Assembly: GCF_049532895.1 (NCBI RefSeq)
Contig: NZ_CP064031.1
Location: forward strand, 3,658,001-3,722,000
Direction: 5' to 3'
Length of the DNA: 64,000 bases
Source: Dyella_B acidisoli
Lineage (GTDB): Bacteria; Pseudomonadota; Gammaproteobacteria; Xanthomonadales; Rhodanobacteraceae
Both the position numbers and the translations under genes were made by a program. The notes under the pieces are model-generated. The model searched no databases. It saw only the letters and a program-made list of their open reading frames with translations, and was not told the origin of the DNA. Below, in pieces: positions 27,670 through 37,036 of this stretch (position 1 is the stretch's first letter; every line of letters begins with the position of its first letter).

Positions 27670-27696
27670 TTCGCTTCCTATGACTTCCCCTATTGA

Positions 27697-28959
27697 TTAA
27701 AGCCGGCTTTGCGGATGACGCACTTGCCCGTCGCCGCGTACGATAAAGCGCTCGACAGTCAGCGCTTCCGCGCCCATCGGTCCATACGCATGCAGGCGCG
27801 TGGTGGAAATGCCGATTTCGGCGCCTAGGCCAAGTTCACCGCCGTCGGAAAAGCGCGAAGAAGCATTGACCATCACGACTGCCGAGCGGATGGCTTGCAT
27901 GAAGCGTCTCGCAGCCTGGTCGTCACGCGTGGCAATCACTTCGGTGTGATCGGAGCCGAAACGCTGGATGTGGCCGATGGCCATGCCGAGGTCATCGACC
28001 ACGCGCACGGCAAGGATAAGATCGAGGAATTCGGCTGCGTAGTCGTCGTCGGTTGCAGGACGCATGCCATCGACCAATGCGCGGGAACGCTCGCAACCGC
28101 GCAACTCGACGCCGCGCTCTTGCAACGCCTGCACTGCTTTTGGCAGGAACGACGGGGCCACGTCGCGATGTACCAGCAAGGTTTCCAACGCGTTGCAAAC
28201 GCCAGGCCGCGATGTCTTGCCGTCAACTAGCAAGTTCAGGGCAAGTGATTCGTCTGCAGTGGCATCGACGTACAAATGGCATACGCCCTTGTAATGCTTG
28301 ATCACTGGCACGCGTGCGTGCTCAGCCACAAAGCGGATCAGGCCTTCGCCACCACGCGGAATCGCCAAATCAATAACGTCGCTGAGCTGCAGCAGCTCCA
28401 CCATGGTTTCGCGACGAAGATCTTCGATCAAGGTTACAGCTGCAGTGGGAATGTCATGCTTTTCCAGCGCCGCATGCAACGCCGATGCAATCGCCACATT
28501 GGAGTGCAAAGCTTCGGAGCCACCGCGCAGGATGACGGCATTGCCAGCCATCAAGCACAGCGCCGCCGCATCGGCCGTTACGTTGGGACGCGCTTCGTAG
28601 ATCATCGCAATGACACCGAGCGGAATGCGCACACGTTCTACTTCCAGACCGTTGGGCAATGTATCGCGGCGCGTGACTAGGCCAACGGGATCGGGCAAGG
28701 CGGCGATTTCGCGTACGGCTTTGGCGATGCCTGCCAGGCGCGCCTCGTCCAGGCGCAGGCGGTCCAGCATGGCGCCTTGAATGCCTCTGGCGGCAGCTTG
28801 CTGCAGATCGCGCGCGTTCGCCGTGAGAATGGTATCGCGCTGTTCTTCCAACGCTGCAGCCATGTCGTGCAGCAGTTTGCGCTTGGTCTCGGTGTCCAGC
28901 GCAAACATCGCTTGCGCGGCGTCCTTGCAGGCCAGGGCCAGTGTACGAATCTCGCTCAT
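27697..28959 (-). CDS. proA: Glutamate-5-semialdehyde dehydrogenase (gamma-glutamyl phosphate reductase)
   Basis: 420 aa, the second step of proline synthesis. Aldehyde dehydrogenase fold: VRIPLGVIAMIYEARPNVT, GNAVILRGGSEA, and the catalytic Cys in TSRPGVCNALETLL (about residue 255). The start overlaps the proB stop by 4 bp. It lies downstream of argH and a cupin gene on the same strand, linking proline and arginine synthesis from glutamate. Confidence 0.96.
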   Translation of the reverse strand: MSEIRTLALACKDAAQAMFALDTETKRKLLHDMAAALEEQRDTILTANARDLQQAAARGIQGAMLDRLRLDEARLAGIAKAVREIAALPDPVGLVTRRDTLPNGLEVERVRIPLGVIAMIYEARPNVTADAAALCLMAGNAVILRGGSEALHSNVAIASALHAALEKHDIPTAAVTLIEDLRRETMVELLQLSDVIDLAIPRGGEGLIRFVAEHARVPVIKHYKGVCHLYVDATADESLALNLLVDGKTSRPGVCNALETLLVHRDVAPSFLPKAVQALQERGVELRGCERSRALVDGMRPATDDDYAAEFLDLILAVRVVDDLGMAIGHIQRFGSDHTEVIATRDDQAARRFMQAIRSAVVMVNASSRFSDGGELGLGAEIGISTTRLHAYGPMGAEALTVERFIVRGDGQVRHPQSRL

Positions 28960-30113
28960 GCTTCCGATTCTCCTGCCGGATCGATCAAGGTGGCGAGATC
29001 ATCGCGGTGCACGATCTCTGTGCCGTAGCTGTAACCGAGTACAGCCGCAATATCGCGGCTGTGACGCCCGGCCAAGCGCCGCACTTCCGCCGCGCCATAC
29101 TGGCTCAGACCGCGCGCCACAGGTCGGTCGTTGGCGTCGACAATTTCGACCAGGTCGCCGCGATGGAACTCGCCCGCCACATCAAGAATGCCGCCAGGCA
29201 ACAGGGATGCGCGGCCACCGGTCAAAGCACGCACCGCACCGGCATCAACACTGATGCGCCCACTACCTGTCGGCGCATGACGCAGCCAATACTTGCGCGC
29301 CTGGAGCCGGTTGCCTGCGACATCGATCAACGTGCCGTGCAAACGCCCCTCTTCCAACGCTTGCACTGTTGCGGTTTCGCGCCCGCTGAACAAGGCCGTG
29401 GGAATGCCGGCCGCGGCCGCTTTCTCTGCCGCCTGCAGTTTGGTGCGCATGCCGCCGGTGCCTACGCTCGTGCCACTACCTCCCGCCATGGCAATGATGG
29501 CAGGTGTCAGTTGTGGCACGCGCCCGATAGGCTCGGCGGATGGATCGCGTCGCGGGTCGGCGTTGTAGAGCGCATCGACGTCCGAGGCGATCAGCAGGAG
29601 ATCGGCATCAACCAGCGCGGCGACGATGGCGGCCAAATTGTCGTTGTCGCCCAGCTTGAGTTCGTCCACGGCGACAGTGTCGTTTTCATTCACTACGGGC
29701 AGCACACTCAGCATCAACAATTCGCGCAAGGTGGCGCGGGCATTGAGATAACGGCGACGATTGCGCAGATCGTCATGCGTCAGCAGTACTTGTGCTACAG
29801 GGCGCTCCGACAGGCTCTGCCATAAGGCGATCATGGGCGCCTGACCTAGCGCTGCAAGCGCCTGCTTGGCGGCAAGCTCGGGACCCAACGTTGTGCGCTC
29901 GCGCAGTAGAGCGCGTCCCGCAGCCACTGCGCCGGAAGAAACCAGCACCACTTCGCGCCCAGCTTTTTGACTGGCTGCGATAAAGGCTGCAAGCGTCTGC
30001 GCGTACCGGGACGTCAGTCCACCACCATCAGCTGCAAGCAGGTTGCTACCGACTTTCAGCACGGCGCGGCGCCATGTCGGCAACCTGTGTTCGGGTAACA
30101 CACGGCTCGTCAC
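28956..30113 (-). CDS. proB: Glutamate 5-kinase
   Basis: 385 aa with an N-terminal amino-acid kinase domain (VLKVGSNLLAADGG, VLVSSGAVAAGR, NENDTVAVDELKLGDNDNLA, GTGGMRTKLQAAEKA) and a C-terminal PUA domain (about 290-370, containing GALLPGGI-type sequence SLLPGGILDVAGEFHRGDLVEI). It makes glutamate 5-phosphate, the first proline step, and is normally feedback inhibited by proline. The start is a 4-bp overlap with the preceding cupin gene. Confidence 0.95.
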   Translation of the reverse strand: MTSRVLPEHRLPTWRRAVLKVGSNLLAADGGGLTSRYAQTLAAFIAASQKAGREVVLVSSGAVAAGRALLRERTTLGPELAAKQALAALGQAPMIALWQSLSERPVAQVLLTHDDLRNRRRYLNARATLRELLMLSVLPVVNENDTVAVDELKLGDNDNLAAIVAALVDADLLLIASDVDALYNADPRRDPSAEPIGRVPQLTPAIIAMAGGSGTSVGTGGMRTKLQAAEKAAAAGIPTALFSGRETATVQALEEGRLHGTLIDVAGNRLQARKYWLRHAPTGSGRISVDAGAVRALTGGRASLLPGGILDVAGEFHRGDLVEIVDANDRPVARGLSQYGAAEVRRLAGRHSRDIAAVLGYSYGTEIVHRDDLATLIDPAGESEA

Positions 30114-30472
30114 AGCGAAATACCCTCCAGTGGTGCTGCCGTCCGGTCGCCGTGGCTTTTTGGCGATGACACCACGACGAAGCGCGCGTCCACGGTGCCA
30201 TCGTTGCGTACCTGATGCGCGCTGCCGGGCGGAACGTGCAAGCCCTCGCCACCATGCAAACTGTGCGCTTCGCCTTCCAGTTCGATCGTCACCTCGCCTT
30301 CCAGCACATAGAAGAACTGGCGCGCACGTGCGTGACGATGCCGCTGCTCGAAACTACCGGGCGGCATGCGTTCCTCGATGACGCTGAGTTCGTCCAGCGC
30401 CAGCAGATGCCAGCCGTCGCAGGATTGTCCCCAGTGATAGTGCTGTGCATTGGCCGTGCTGACGATGGTCAT
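30110..30472 (-). CDS. Small cupin-domain protein in the arg-pro run
   Basis: 120-aa cupin_2 protein from the ATG at 30472, which starts 10 bp after argH and has GGA about 7 nt upstream; the longer frame to 30775 would lie inside argH. Motif 1 is EQRHRHARARQFFYVLEGE and motif 2 is HVPPGSAHQVRNDG. Ligand residues for a metal are partly kept. Overlaps proB by 4 bp, so it is coupled to it. No function is known. Confidence 0.82.
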   Translation of the reverse strand: MTIVSTANAQHYHWGQSCDGWHLLALDELSVIEERMPPGSFEQRHRHARARQFFYVLEGEVTIELEGEAHSLHGGEGLHVPPGSAHQVRNDGTVDARFVVVSSPKSHGDRTAAPLEGISL

Positions 30473-30482
30473 ATCGATTCCG

Positions 30483-31778
30483 TTATGAGGACAAGCTGTC
30501 CAACCGTTGCCGCAATTCATCCAGGTGAAGAACCTGGCCTGCGCCCGGTGACGTGCGTGCCGCCAAGCTTGATTCCGGCGTACGCCCCTGCCCTGCTTCC
30601 GCAGCCGCCTGAGCCGCGGCGCGATAGGCCTCCCGGAATGGCACGCCCGCTGCAGCTTGCTCGATCGCGACATCCGTGGCGTACATGGCCGGCTCGATCG
30701 CTGCGCGCATGACCGCCTCGTTCCATTGCATGCGTGCAAGCAGATCCGGCAACAGCTCCAGTGCCGAAAGACCATGCGTTACGCCATGGAACAGCGAGCC
30801 CTTTGAGAACTGCAGATCGCGCTGATAACCGGACGGTAGTGAAAGCAACTGTTCGATTTCACAGCGCGCAGCCGCGACGGTGGCGTAGGAAGCACGCAAC
30901 AGCTCCACAACATCAGGGTTGCGCTTGTTTGGCATGATTGAGCTGCCGGTGGTGTATTCAGACGGCAGCGATACGAAGTTGAATTCCGCGGTGGTGAACA
31001 GCGAGAGATCCCACGCAAGGCGACGCGTATCGAGCATGGCGCTACTCAAGGCTTCCATGACGGCCATTTCGAACTTGCCGCGCGAGAGCTGCGCGTAGAT
31101 CGGCGACACCTGCATGCGGCCGAAACCTAACGCCTGCGTCGTATGCGCGCGATCCAACGGGAGGTTCACGCCATAGCCTGCGGCGGTACCCAGCGGATTG
31201 GCGTCGATCCACGCTGCTGTCTGCTTCGCGCGCCAGGCATTGTCGATAAAACTTTCTGCAAAGCCAGCGAACCACATGGCAGTGGACGACACCACGGCGC
31301 GTTGCAGATGGGTGTAGCCCGGCAGCGGCAAAGCCGGTTGCGCCGCACGCTGCAAACATACGTCGGCAACAGTGCGGCAATGCGCCTCAAGCAATGCCAG
31401 CTTTTCTTTCAGCCACAGGCGTGTGGCCACCAGGATCTGATCGTTGCGGCTACGACCGGTATGCACGCGGCGACCGGCGTCGCCGAGACGTTCGGTAAGT
31501 CGCGCTTCGATGGCGGAATGGCCGTCTTCGTAACGTTCGTCCAGCACGAAGCGTCCGGCACTGAAGTCTTCGGCCAGTGCATCGAGCTCACGCTTGAGAT
31601 CGTCCATCTCCTTTGCGCTGACTACGCCGATATTGGCCAGGCCCTCCACATGCGCCTTGCTGGCGGTGATGTCGTGCAGGAAGAACTCGCGATCCAGCAG
31701 AACGTCGTTGCCGGCGAGGAACTTCATGATTTTCGCGTTGGTTTCGACGCCGGCTTTTTGCCAAAGGAGGTTAGTCAT
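30483..31778 (-). CDS. argH: Argininosuccinate lyase
   Basis: 431 aa, the last step of arginine synthesis (argininosuccinate to arginine plus fumarate). Signature GSSIMPNKRNPD, plus GRSRNDQI and GYTHLQRA, belong to the fumarase/aspartase superfamily. The first gene after a 166-bp gap with paired palindromes behind argC; transcription may continue through. Somewhat shorter than E. coli ArgH (457 aa), as in Xanthomonas. Confidence 0.95.
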   Translation of the reverse strand: MTNLLWQKAGVETNAKIMKFLAGNDVLLDREFFLHDITASKAHVEGLANIGVVSAKEMDDLKRELDALAEDFSAGRFVLDERYEDGHSAIEARLTERLGDAGRRVHTGRSRNDQILVATRLWLKEKLALLEAHCRTVADVCLQRAAQPALPLPGYTHLQRAVVSSTAMWFAGFAESFIDNAWRAKQTAAWIDANPLGTAAGYGVNLPLDRAHTTQALGFGRMQVSPIYAQLSRGKFEMAVMEALSSAMLDTRRLAWDLSLFTTAEFNFVSLPSEYTTGSSIMPNKRNPDVVELLRASYATVAAARCEIEQLLSLPSGYQRDLQFSKGSLFHGVTHGLSALELLPDLLARMQWNEAVMRAAIEPAMYATDVAIEQAAAGVPFREAYRAAAQAAAEAGQGRTPESSLAARTSPGAGQVLHLDELRQRLDSLSS

Positions 31779-31798
31779 ACAGAGATCTCTCTTTTTGC

Positions 31799-31951
31799 TC
31801 CCTCTCCCCTCCGGGGAGAGGGTTGGGGTGAGGGGTCAATCTTGCGAAGAATTTCTATTAGTTGCGCTTCAAACGGGAAGACTGCAGCTCGCGGCGAGGT
31901 TGGCCCCTCACCCCAGCCCTCTCCCCGAAGGGGAGAGGGAGTGGCTACGCG
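31799..31951. repeat. Paired CTCTCCCC palindromes between argC and argH
   Basis: A 38-bp sequence beginning CTCCCTCTCCCCTCCGGGGA (31799-31836) and its inverted counterpart ending GAAGGGGAGAGGGAG (about 31914-31951) match with two differences. Each arm is itself a CTCTCCCC hairpin, so the region can form either two small hairpins or one long stem. It occupies almost all of the argC-argH gap, and the right arm touches the argC stop codon. Confidence 0.82.
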
Positions 31952-32898
31952 GGAATCGCCGTGTATTCGTCCACACCAATCGCTCGATTGATGTTCTGCA
32001 TCGCTTGCGTCGCAGCCCCTTTCAGCAGGTTGTCCAACGTCGCGACAACCACCAAGCGTTTGCCATCGGCCGACAAGGTGAAGCCGCCAACTTCGGCATG
32101 GTGCTTGCCCGCAACGTTGCTCACCCACGGTGCCTCATCCAACACGCGCACCAGCTTCTCGCCTGCATAAGCTTGCTGGAAGCGCGCGAACACGTCCTCA
32201 CGCTTTTGCGCACGCGAAAGATAGAGATTGGTGGTGACGGTCAGCCCACGGAAATGCGGCGCCACATGCGGCATGAATTCCACGGGGATACCCAAATGCC
32301 GGCTCGCTTCCTTTTCATGCATATGACCGGTGAGCGAATACGGCATCAGGTTGTCGCGCAGCTTTTCCGGATCGTTCTTATCGGACGGCGTGGTGCCGGC
32401 TCCGGAATAACCGGAGACGCCGAAGCACACAGGCGGCGCGGCCAATACATCCTTGAGCGGCGCGATGGAAAGCTGGATCGCTGTGGCGTAGCACCCTGGA
32501 TTGCTGATGCGCTTCTCGCCACGCCACTTGTTACGAGTAAGTTCGGGCAAGCCGTAATACCAGGTGTTGTCGAAGCGATAGTCTGCCGAGAGATCCACGA
32601 TCACCGGATCCTTGCCGGCAGCGTCGAACGCTTCAACGAATGCGGACGCCTTTCCGTTCGGCAAGGCCAGCACCACCACATCAGCGTCGAGCGAAGGCAG
32701 TTCTTCATGTGCAGGTGAGGTGTAGCGCAGCTCGCCCTTGTACCCTTCAACGTGATCTTCGACGCACTGTCCGTTCAATTCGCGCGAGGACACATAAGCC
32801 AATTCCAGCGCCGGATGCGCCGCAACCAGGCGGATCAGTTCTGCACCGGTATGACCGCGCGCGCCAACGATGCCGATACGTTTCTTGGAAGTCGCCAT
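31945..32898 (-). CDS. argC: N-acetyl-gamma-glutamyl-phosphate reductase
   Basis: 317 aa from the ATG at 32898. The NADP-binding IGIVGARGHTGAELIRLV and catalytic Cys in SNPGCYATAIQLS are clear. It reduces N-acetylglutamyl phosphate to the semialdehyde. I reject the start at 33108, which overlaps the argAB gene in another frame. Only 5 bp separate it from argAB. Confidence 0.95.
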   Translation of the reverse strand: MATSKKRIGIVGARGHTGAELIRLVAAHPALELAYVSSRELNGQCVEDHVEGYKGELRYTSPAHEELPSLDADVVVLALPNGKASAFVEAFDAAGKDPVIVDLSADYRFDNTWYYGLPELTRNKWRGEKRISNPGCYATAIQLSIAPLKDVLAAPPVCFGVSGYSGAGTTPSDKNDPEKLRDNLMPYSLTGHMHEKEASRHLGIPVEFMPHVAPHFRGLTVTTNLYLSRAQKREDVFARFQQAYAGEKLVRVLDEAPWVSNVAGKHHAEVGGFTLSADGKRLVVVATLDNLLKGAATQAMQNINRAIGVDEYTAIPA

Positions 32899-32903
32899 AG
32901 TCG

Positions 32904-34220
32904 TCAGTCGATCAAAGTGGGTTGGCGATGCGCACAATGTTCGACACAGCGCGCGATCGTGTCGAAACCATCCAAGCCGTACCAGAACACTTTCCAGCGC
33001 TCCTGCTTGTAACAGCCATCCGACTCGGCGTAGTAGAAATGGTTGATGGTATTGCCGTGACGCGAACGCCAGAACAAGCTTGGATTTTCCTCGCGCATCA
33101 CCAGCCACACGGCACGACCGAGGCCTTCGCCTTGTGCGTCGTCCAGCACGGCGAATTTGTCCAGATAAATCAGGCCATTCTCGTTGGTGAGAATCATCGC
33201 GGCACGGTAGTTTTCGCTGACATAGACGCGATAGGGCTTGGTGCGTGCGAAATAGTCATCGACCACCTTGCGACCGAAGCTGGATTCGATCAGCACGCGC
33301 ATGCGCGCTTGGTCCACACCTTCCCAGCTTTCGAAGCGGAACACCTTTTCACCACGACGCACCAGCGTGCCCGAACCTTTGTGCGTGAACAGCTCCTTCG
33401 CCAGCTCCGACGGACGAGTGATCGACACCGACGAGGTTAACGGCAAGCTTTGCAGCAGATCGGCAATCTGCTCGATCTTTACGCGCATGCCGCCGTTGAT
33501 CCACGGTTGCTGGATCAGGTGTTCGAACTCGGTGCTCAAGTTGATCGAATCGATGATCTGGCCCTTGTCGTCGAGCAGGCCACCGGTTCCGGTGAGGAAA
33601 ATGATCTTGTACGGCTGCAGCACGCGCACCAGTTCATTCGCCGCGAAGTCGGCGTTGATATTGAGGAACTGGCCTTCATCGGTTTCGCCCAGGCTGGCGA
33701 TTACCGGGATGGAACCAGCACGCAGGCTGGCTTCGATCGGTGCGAGATTGATGCTATCGACCTTGCCCACCATGCCATAGGTATCTTTATCCAGAAAGCT
33801 GGACATGAAGACACCAGACGGCACCGAAGTGGCGCGCGTATCCATCGCCTGCAGGGCTTCCACCAGTCGCAAGTTCTCCTGCTGAAACACGCGACGCACG
33901 ATGCCCAAAGCCTTTGGCGACGTAACACGCAAGCCATTGACGGTTTGCTTGGTAATGCCGGCAGCTTCCAGTTCCACATCGAGTTGCGGACCCGCGCCAT
34001 GCAACACGATTGGCGTCAAACCGACTTGTTGCAGAAAGGTGAGCGAAGATGTCAGATCGCCGAGTTCGTCACGCAGCACTGCACCGCCGACTTTCACCAC
34101 GGCAAAACGCTTGGCGTCGAGTTGCGAAAAGCGCTTGAGGTATTGCTGGATTTCCTTGGCGCTGCCCATGGCGGAAAGCAGACGCACGATGGTTTGGCGG
34201 GTGTTCTTATGCGCTTCCAC
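32904..34220 (-). CDS. argAB: Bifunctional N-acetylglutamate kinase/synthase
   Basis: 438-aa fusion. An N-terminal amino-acid kinase domain (FAVVKVGGAVLRDE, HGAGPQLDVELEAAG, INADFAANELV, GGMRVKIEQI) is joined to a C-terminal GNAT synthase domain (VSENYRAAMILTNENG, KFAVLDDAQGEGLGRAVW with the acetyl-CoA loop). Proteins of this form in Xanthomonadales have been shown to catalyse both the first (synthase) and second (kinase) arginine steps. The start ATG overlaps argE by 14 bp. No separate argA, argB or argJ is seen. Confidence 0.93.
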   Translation of the reverse strand: MEAHKNTRQTIVRLLSAMGSAKEIQQYLKRFSQLDAKRFAVVKVGGAVLRDELGDLTSSLTFLQQVGLTPIVLHGAGPQLDVELEAAGITKQTVNGLRVTSPKALGIVRRVFQQENLRLVEALQAMDTRATSVPSGVFMSSFLDKDTYGMVGKVDSINLAPIEASLRAGSIPVIASLGETDEGQFLNINADFAANELVRVLQPYKIIFLTGTGGLLDDKGQIIDSINLSTEFEHLIQQPWINGGMRVKIEQIADLLQSLPLTSSVSITRPSELAKELFTHKGSGTLVRRGEKVFRFESWEGVDQARMRVLIESSFGRKVVDDYFARTKPYRVYVSENYRAAMILTNENGLIYLDKFAVLDDAQGEGLGRAVWLVMREENPSLFWRSRHGNTINHFYYAESDGCYKQERWKVFWYGLDGFDTIARCVEHCAHRQPTLID

Positions 34221-35346
34221 GGTTCACGATCTCGTAGATGGTTTCAGCGTATTTTTGCAATTGATCCAGCGCAACCCATTCGTCGGCGGTATGCGCCTGT
34301 GCGATGTCGCCGGGGCCGTAGACAAAAGAGATGTAGCCGGCTTCAGAAAATAACGCCGCTTCGGTCCAGAAGTTCACCGCGTTACCGACAGGGATGCCGA
34401 GTTCATCGGCAATGTCGCGCGCAGCAAGGCGGCGTGCCTCGGCGTTGGGAACATCACCCGCCGGCAAGGACATGCCGCGGAACAGTTCCTCGTAGCTGAC
34501 CGGCGTGGGTTCCACCAGGGTGCGGAACGTCTCCAGCAATTGGTCAGGATCCATGCTGGGTAACGGGCGGAAACCGAAACGCACGTCGGCCGTCGGCGCA
34601 ATCATGTTCGCCTTGATACCACCTTCTACTCGGCCGATGTTGAAGCGCAAACCGGTGAGGCCACCGAAGCGTTCGTGTGACAGACTTTCCACGTGTTCTA
34701 GTGCGGCAGCACCCCAACGTATCGCTTGATGCACGGCGCTGTCAGTCGCTTTGATCTCGCCCGAGGCGTGACCGGCCTGCCCTGTAAAACGCATCTGCAC
34801 CGAATGGATGCCGCGATGTGCAAGCACGGCTTCGCCACGCGTGGGTTCGGCCACAATCACCGCATCGTACTTGTGTCTCTCTTTAAGGAAACCGGCAATA
34901 CAACGCGGGTCATTCGCTTCTTCGTCGGTGGAGAGCAACAAGGCCAGGTCGCCCTCGCAGGCGTTCGCCACGGCAACCAATGCCGCTGCCGCACCTTTGA
35001 TGTCGCAAGCGCCAAGACCGATTGCCCGGTCTTCTGTCACCTCAAGCACATGTGGATCATGCGTCCAATGCGGCGAGTCCGGCACGGTATCCAGATGCAC
35101 GTTGAACAGATACTTCGGCTTGCCGCGCACGGCATATAGCGTCACGGCACCCGCACCGTAATCGGTCACTTTCACATCGAAGCCCGGCAATTGTTCGCGC
35201 AGGTAATCGAAAATGCCGCCAGTGCCGATCGTGCGTGGAGGATTACGCGTATCGAACGAAATCAGCGCACGCAAATGCGTCAGCGTTGCATCAAGTAAAG
35301 ATGCACCGAGTCCCGAGTTCCGAGCCCCGAGCTCCGCAGCACTCAT
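34207..35346 (-). CDS. argE: N-acetyl-L-citrulline (acetylornithine-type) deacetylase
   Basis: 379 aa, M20 metallopeptidase. Zn motifs are visible: FNVHLDTVP, LGACDIKGAAAAL, STDEEAND, VAEPT and, near the C-terminus, VYGPGDIAQAHTADE. In bacteria with the acetylornithine carbamoyltransferase encoded by argF', this enzyme acts on N-acetylcitrulline. The start is an ATGA overlap with the argG stop. The longer frame to 35616 would run through argG. Confidence 0.92.
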   Translation of the reverse strand: MSAAELGARNSGLGASLLDATLTHLRALISFDTRNPPRTIGTGGIFDYLREQLPGFDVKVTDYGAGAVTLYAVRGKPKYLFNVHLDTVPDSPHWTHDPHVLEVTEDRAIGLGACDIKGAAAALVAVANACEGDLALLLSTDEEANDPRCIAGFLKERHKYDAVIVAEPTRGEAVLAHRGIHSVQMRFTGQAGHASGEIKATDSAVHQAIRWGAAALEHVESLSHERFGGLTGLRFNIGRVEGGIKANMIAPTADVRFGFRPLPSMDPDQLLETFRTLVEPTPVSYEELFRGMSLPAGDVPNAEARRLAARDIADELGIPVGNAVNFWTEAALFSEAGYISFVYGPGDIAQAHTADEWVALDQLQKYAETIYEIVNRGSA

Positions 35347-36533
35347 CGGTTCACCTCGGCCCACAGCGTGCTGCTCATGCCGAACAGCTTGATGAAGCCT
35401 TCCGCTTCCGCCACGCCCCAGTCCGCCGCCTGCGCGTACGTGGCGCCCTTGGCGTTGAGGATGTGCTTGGATTCCACTGCGACCGCATTGATGATGCCGC
35501 CGTTGGTCTCCAGCGTGACGTCGCCATTGACGGTCGACTGGCTCGAAGCGAGGAACGCCTCCAAGTCGGTTTTCAGCGGATCGTGGAAGAAGCCTTCGTA
35601 AACCAGCTCCACCCACTTGCGCGCCACGTCCGGCTTGAAGCGGTTCTGCTGCTTGGTCAGCACAGCTTCTTCCAATGCGCGATGCGCTACCAGCAACGCG
35701 GTGAGGCCCGGCGCTTCGAAAATGATGCGGCCCTTAAGGCCGATGGTGGTGTCGCCGGTGTAGATGCCGCGGCCCACGCCGTACTGTGCCAGCAGGCCGT
35801 TAAGCTTGGCGAGCAGTTTGTGGCCATCGATCTTTTCACCATCCAACGCCACCGCTTCGCCGTTGACGAAGCTGAGCTTCAGGCGCAGCGATTTGGACGG
35901 CCATTCCGAACGCGGCTTGCACCAGCCCACCGCGCCTTCGCCGGGTGTCAGCCAGCGGTCGATCTCGCCGCCGGACATGGTCACGCCGAGCAGGTTCTCG
36001 TTGATGGTGTAGGCCTTCTGCTTGGCACGCACGCCGAAGCCCTTGGCTTCCAGATATTTCTGCTCATACGCGCGCACTTCAGTGTGTTCTTTCTGGATCT
36101 CACGGATCGGCGCCACGATCTCGTAATCACCCTGAGCTTTCACAGCGAGGTCGAAACGCACCTGATCGTTACCCATGCCAGTGCAACCGTGCGCGATCGC
36201 CTTGGTGCCTAGTTGCGCACAACGCTTGAGCGCAGCATCCACGATCAGGTAGCGATCAGATACCAGTAACGGATACTGGCCCTGATAACCCTCACCCGCC
36301 CACACGAACGGTTTGACGAATCCGCTCCAGATCGCCGGACCGCCGTCGATCGTGACGTGGCTGGCTGCCTTCAATTCCTTGGCGCGGGCTTCGATATAGG
36401 CGCGCTCCTCGGCATCCACGCCGCCGGTATCGGCGAACACGGTGTGCACGGCCCAGCCACGTTCCTGCAGATAAGGAATGCAGAAGCTGGTGTCGAGACC
36501 GCCGGAGAAGGCCAGAACGATATCTTTGCTCAT
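35343..36533 (-). CDS. argG: Argininosuccinate synthase
   Basis: 396 aa from the ATG at 36533. The ATP pyrophosphatase P-loop is LAFSGGLDTS, and HGCTGMGNDQVRFD and GEGAVGWCKPRSEWPSK are typical of this branch. It condenses citrulline and aspartate. A frame extending to 36818 crosses into the osmC-like gene and is not used. A 26-bp gap follows the osmC gene. Confidence 0.95.
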   Translation of the reverse strand: MSKDIVLAFSGGLDTSFCIPYLQERGWAVHTVFADTGGVDAEERAYIEARAKELKAASHVTIDGGPAIWSGFVKPFVWAGEGYQGQYPLLVSDRYLIVDAALKRCAQLGTKAIAHGCTGMGNDQVRFDLAVKAQGDYEIVAPIREIQKEHTEVRAYEQKYLEAKGFGVRAKQKAYTINENLLGVTMSGGEIDRWLTPGEGAVGWCKPRSEWPSKSLRLKLSFVNGEAVALDGEKIDGHKLLAKLNGLLAQYGVGRGIYTGDTTIGLKGRIIFEAPGLTALLVAHRALEEAVLTKQQNRFKPDVARKWVELVYEGFFHDPLKTDLEAFLASSQSTVNGDVTLETNGGIINAVAVESKHILNAKGATYAQAADWGVAEAEGFIKLFGMSSTLWAEVNR

Positions 36534-36559
36534 GATGCTGGATCCAAAAGAATAGTTGT

Positions 36560-37036
36560 TTACACGGATTCGATGACAATGCGCGGTTCGCAGCGCACCG
36601 GGAAATTGACGGAATTGGCGATGAAACAGGCATGGTGTGCGTCGTCGTGCACGCGCGCGGCAAGGTCGGGGTCGCTGTCTGCGCTGATCGTCACCCGCGG
36701 GCGCAACACGGCTTCGGTGAAGCGCCCGTCCTTGCCAAGTTCTTGCAGCGTTCCAACCGCGTCGTCGACGTAATCGATAACCACCACGCCCGCATCCGCC
36801 GCCAGATGCAGGTACCAAAGCATGTGGCAGCCTGACAGCGCCGCAACCAGCAATTCTTCAGGGTTGTGCTTGGCGTTGTCGCCACGGAAGACAGCATCGG
36901 ACGAGCCGGCAATCACCGGTTTGCCGGGGATGCGCACCTCATGTTCACGACCATAACTCTGATAGGTCTTGGTACCGCTGCCGTGATTGCCGGTCCAAGC
37001 CACTTGAACGGGATACTGGTGCTGCTTATGACTCAT
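36560..37036 (-). CDS. OsmC-family peroxide reductase-like protein
   Basis: 158 aa with the OsmC/Ohr fold. The two redox cysteines are in LVAALSGCHMLWY and DAHHACFIANSV, the second being the usual partner. Reduces organic hydroperoxides in known members; closest visible subtype is OsmC/YhfA-like. It overlaps the preceding PaiB-like gene by 11 bp. Its place between argF' and argG is odd and makes it a passenger of the arg operon. Confidence 0.9.
   Translation of the reverse strand: MSHKQHQYPVQVAWTGNHGSGTKTYQSYGREHEVRIPGKPVIAGSSDAVFRGDNAKHNPEELLVAALSGCHMLWYLHLAADAGVVVIDYVDDAVGTLQELGKDGRFTEAVLRPRVTISADSDPDLAARVHDDAHHACFIANSVNFPVRCEPRIVIESV

Noticed and set aside
31799..31951. Paired palindromes of argC-argH as a riboswitch
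   Set aside because: They share sequence with dispersed hairpins at 6721, 11353 and elsewhere, so they look like repeats, not a conserved aptamer.
33109..35616. Longer versions of argC and argE (to 33108 and 35616)
   Set aside because: The added parts lie inside neighbouring genes in other frames and lack any family similarity.
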